From contig CALGUJ010000117.1 of the NCBI GenBank assembly GCA_937902055.1, positions 1 through 6,134 on the forward strand: a stretch of DNA of 6,134 nt. Direction: 5' to 3'. The first letter of the stretch is position 1. Each line of letters opens with the position of its first letter. This document shows positions 4,409 through 6,134 of the stretch, piece after piece. Below the pieces are notes generated by a model that saw nothing but the letters and a program-made list of their open reading frames with translations, made no database searches and had not been told where the DNA came from. Source of the stretch: an uncultured Pelolinea sp. Its GTDB lineage: Bacteria; Chloroflexota; Anaerolineae; Anaerolineales; Anaerolineaceae. Position numbers and translations under genes: made by a program.

Positions 4409-6134
4409 ATGCCCGAATTGATTCGTCTGGAGAATGTCCACTTTTCCTACCCCATTGACGGTTCTCTCTCAAAAACAGTTCTATCCGATATCACGTTAAC
4501 CATCCATGCCGGAGAATTCGCAGCGATCATCGGAGCCAATGGGTCCGGCAAAAGCACACTCGCCAAATTGTTGAATGCCCTTCTGCTGCCTGAGCGCGGC
4601 AGGGTTTTGGTCGCTGGCATGGACACGCGCGAATTAGGTTTTCAAACACAGATTCGTTCGCAAGTAGGATTGGTCTTTCAACGTCCGCAGCACCAGATCG
4701 TTGCAACTACTGTCGAAGAAGACGCGGCATTCGGTCCGGGAAACCTTGGTTTGGATCCTGCTGAAATTGAAACCAGGGTGGAAGATGCGTTGCTTCGCAC
4801 CGGGTTGGAGCATTACCGGCAGCGCGCTTCTTACCAATTGTCCGCCGGCGAAACCCAACGGCTGGCTTTGGCGGGCGTACTGGCCATGCGGCCGCGCTGC
4901 GTAATCTTTGACGAGACCACCGCCATGCTGGATCCGATCGGACGCGAAATGGTGATGGCCCAGATCAGGAATTTGAACCGGCAAGGGATCACTGCCATCT
5001 TAATAACTCATTTGATGCAGGAGGCTGTGCAAGCAGACCGCGTAATTGTTCTGCATAACGGTGAAGTCGCCTTGGATGACAGCCCGTCCAAGATTTTCGC
5101 CATCAACCGAGATTTAGCCGCAATCGGACTGGACCTGCCACCGGCGACAATGGCAGCATCAATACTAAAACGATATTTTCCTGATCTTCGGCCAGATACA
5201 CTAACAGAAGAGGCTTTGCTTGAATCCCTGCCAGGCTATTTAGGGAAATCTCCTTATCCCCGGTTTACGAAGCGCTCCACCACCGCCAACCAACCCATTG
5301 TAGCCATCGAAGATTTATCTTTCACTTACATGGCCGGCACCCCCCTCGCTCATCCCGCTTTGAATCATCTGAATCTACGGATAGATCAGGGCAATGTGCA
5401 TGCCCTGATCGGGGCAACCGGAGCAGGCAAGTCCACTATCCTGCAACACATCAACGGTTTATACCGGCCCCAATCCGGGAGTGTATTGGTCGGCGGGCTG
5501 GATCCCGGCGATCGTAAACTTGACATGATGGCGCTACGCAGGAAGGCCGCGTTGGCATTTCAGCAACCTGAGGACCAGATTTTTGAGCAATACGTTGGGG
5601 ATGAAATCGCTTACGCTCCTCGGCATTTAGGGTATCGGGGGCGTTTGGAAGACATCGTTCGCGGTGCCATGCAGGCAGCCGGACTGGACTTCGATGAATA
5701 TAAGGACCGCTTAACCTCCACGCTCAGCGGTGGCGAGAAGCGGAAGGTAGCCCTGGCCTCTATCCTGGCAATCCAGGCAGATATCCTGTTGTTGGACGAA
5801 CCACTCTCCGGGTTGGATCCTCAAGCCTCCCGTGAATTCCTGCGGACGATCGACGATCAAAAAATAGCGGGCAAGACCATTTTGGTTTCCACCCATCAGT
5901 ATGAGGAAATACTGCCTCTTGTCGATTACGTTAGCGCAATTGACGACGGAAAAGATTGTTTGCATGGAGATCCGGATTTTGTATTCAGCCGGAATGAAAC
6001 ATTGGAACAAATCGGGTTACGAGCGCCGCTGCCTGGCCGGATCGCGGCGCAGCTCATCCAGCTTGGATGGTCGATCATGCGCGATACTGCCACTTTCGCA
6101 TCATTGGAGCATCAACTGGCCAGCCTGACAAACA
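4409..6134 (+). CDS. Fused EcfA1-EcfA2 (CbiO-like) dual ATPase of an ECF transporter, 3' end missing
   Basis: One uninterrupted frame of at least 575 codons encodes two full ABC ATPase domains, the energy-coupling pair of an ECF vitamin or metal importer. Domain 1 (about 1-240) has Walker A GANGSGKST (42-50), Q-loop VFQRPQHQIVATTVEEDAAF (89-108), signature LSAGE (144-148), Walker B VIFDETTAMLDP (D168, E169) and switch H201. Domain 2 (about 297-575) has Walker A GATGAGKST (335-343), Q-loop AFQQPEDQIF (Q385), signature LSGGEKRKVALA (439-450), Walker B LLLDEPLSGLDP (D463, E464) and switch H496. The Q-loop and Walker B styles match EcfA1 then EcfA2. Both catalytic Glu residues are present; the domain 1 signature has Ala for Gly and Glu for Gln. 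A linker (about 241-296) joins them. A TAA at 4370 closes the frame upstream, and ATG 4409 is the first start. The C-terminal helical region is nearly complete at the edge. EcfT should follow outside the window; the substrate is unknown. Confidence 0.9.
   Translation, partial: MPELIRLENVHFSYPIDGSLSKTVLSDITLTIHAGEFAAIIGANGSGKSTLAKLLNALLLPERGRVLVAGMDTRELGFQTQIRSQVGLVFQRPQHQIVATTVEEDAAFGPGNLGLDPAEIETRVEDALLRTGLEHYRQRASYQLSAGETQRLALAGVLAMRPRCVIFDETTAMLDPIGREMVMAQIRNLNRQGITAILITHLMQEAVQADRVIVLHNGEVALDDSPSKIFAINRDLAAIGLDLPPATMAASILKRYFPDLRPDTLTEEALLESLPGYLGKSPYPRFTKRSTTANQPIVAIEDLSFTYMAGTPLAHPALNHLNLRIDQGNVHALIGATGAGKSTILQHINGLYRPQSGSVLVGGLDPGDRKLDMMALRRKAALAFQQPEDQIFEQYVGDEIAYAPRHLGYRGRLEDIVRGAMQAAGLDFDEYKDRLTSTLSGGEKRKVALASILAIQADILLLDEPLSGLDPQASREFLRTIDDQKIAGKTILVSTHQYEEILPLVDYVSAIDDGKDCLHGDPDFVFSRNETLEQIGLRAPLPGRIAAQLIQLGWSIMRDTATFASLEHQLASLTN

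Noticed and set aside
4065..4472. 135-codon open frame on the minus strand across arsC and the ecfA start
   Set aside because: It is antisense to arsC with its complete catalytic triad, and its translation shows no recognisable motif; a shadow frame.
4634..4984. Minus-strand and alternative-frame open frames within 4634-6128
   Set aside because: The plus frame starting at 4409 carries two full sets of ABC motifs through this region, so the others are shadows.
4409..6134. Possibility that the fused ATPase is two genes joined by a sequencing frameshift
   Set aside because: Codons were followed from 4409 to 6133 in one frame; both domains keep all motifs in that frame and the linker has no stop, so no frameshift is needed. 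A lost stop codon in the linker cannot be excluded from sequence alone.
1..6134. tRNA, rRNA, CRISPR, insertion sequence, integron or toxin-antitoxin elements
   Set aside because: None was recognised; intergenic gaps are under 80 bases and show no repeat arrays, cloverleaf patterns or transposase fragments.

Overview
The window reads almost entirely on the + strand and holds three functional blocks. The organism is a bacterium of moderate GC content. The combination of a branched-chain amino-acid type ABC transporter, a compact arsenic cluster built around a COG0701-type permease, and a single polypeptide carrying both ECF-type ATPases resembles what I would expect from Chloroflexota (Anaerolineae-like). 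That assignment is an inference of low to moderate confidence; no rRNA or marker gene is present.

Block 1 (bases 1-1807) is the 3' end of a Liv/HAAT amino-acid uptake operon. It contains livG (5' end outside the window), livF overlapping it by 4 bases, and a small four-helix membrane protein of unknown function. A strong intrinsic terminator ends the block.

Block 2 (bases 1816-4355) is an arsenic or metalloid response cluster: an ArsR/SmtB repressor, a large COG0701/ArsP-like permease, a 78-residue thioredoxin-fold protein with a CPRC site, and a thioredoxin-coupled arsenate reductase with the complete C10/C83/C90 cysteine triad. Two copies of one operator-like palindrome, ATATTC-N8-GAATAT, lie at the start codon of arsR and in front of the permease. 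They suggest that ArsR controls both its own gene and the downstream genes. The proposed logic is that ArsR senses the metalloid, ArsC reduces arsenate with electrons from a thioredoxin (perhaps the mini-thioredoxin next door), and the permease exports a trivalent product. No ArsB, Acr3 or ArsA is visible in the window.

Block 3 (bases 4409-6134) is one long open frame that runs off the right edge. It encodes two complete ABC ATPase domains in tandem, matching EcfA1 then EcfA2 (CbiO-like), the motor of an energy-coupling-factor vitamin or metal importer. The ABC signature of the first domain is altered (LSAGE), that of the second is regular (LSGGE). The gene starts without a Shine-Dalgarno sequence, directly after a small hairpin and a -10-like TACAAT, so a leaderless message is possible.

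No tRNA, rRNA, CRISPR array, insertion sequence or long repeat was found. No intergenic gap exceeds 80 bases. I see no wholly new system. The points most worth checking are the paired operators, the ArsR with cysteines in both possible sensor positions, the permease and mini-thioredoxin partnership, and the fused asymmetric ECF ATPase.
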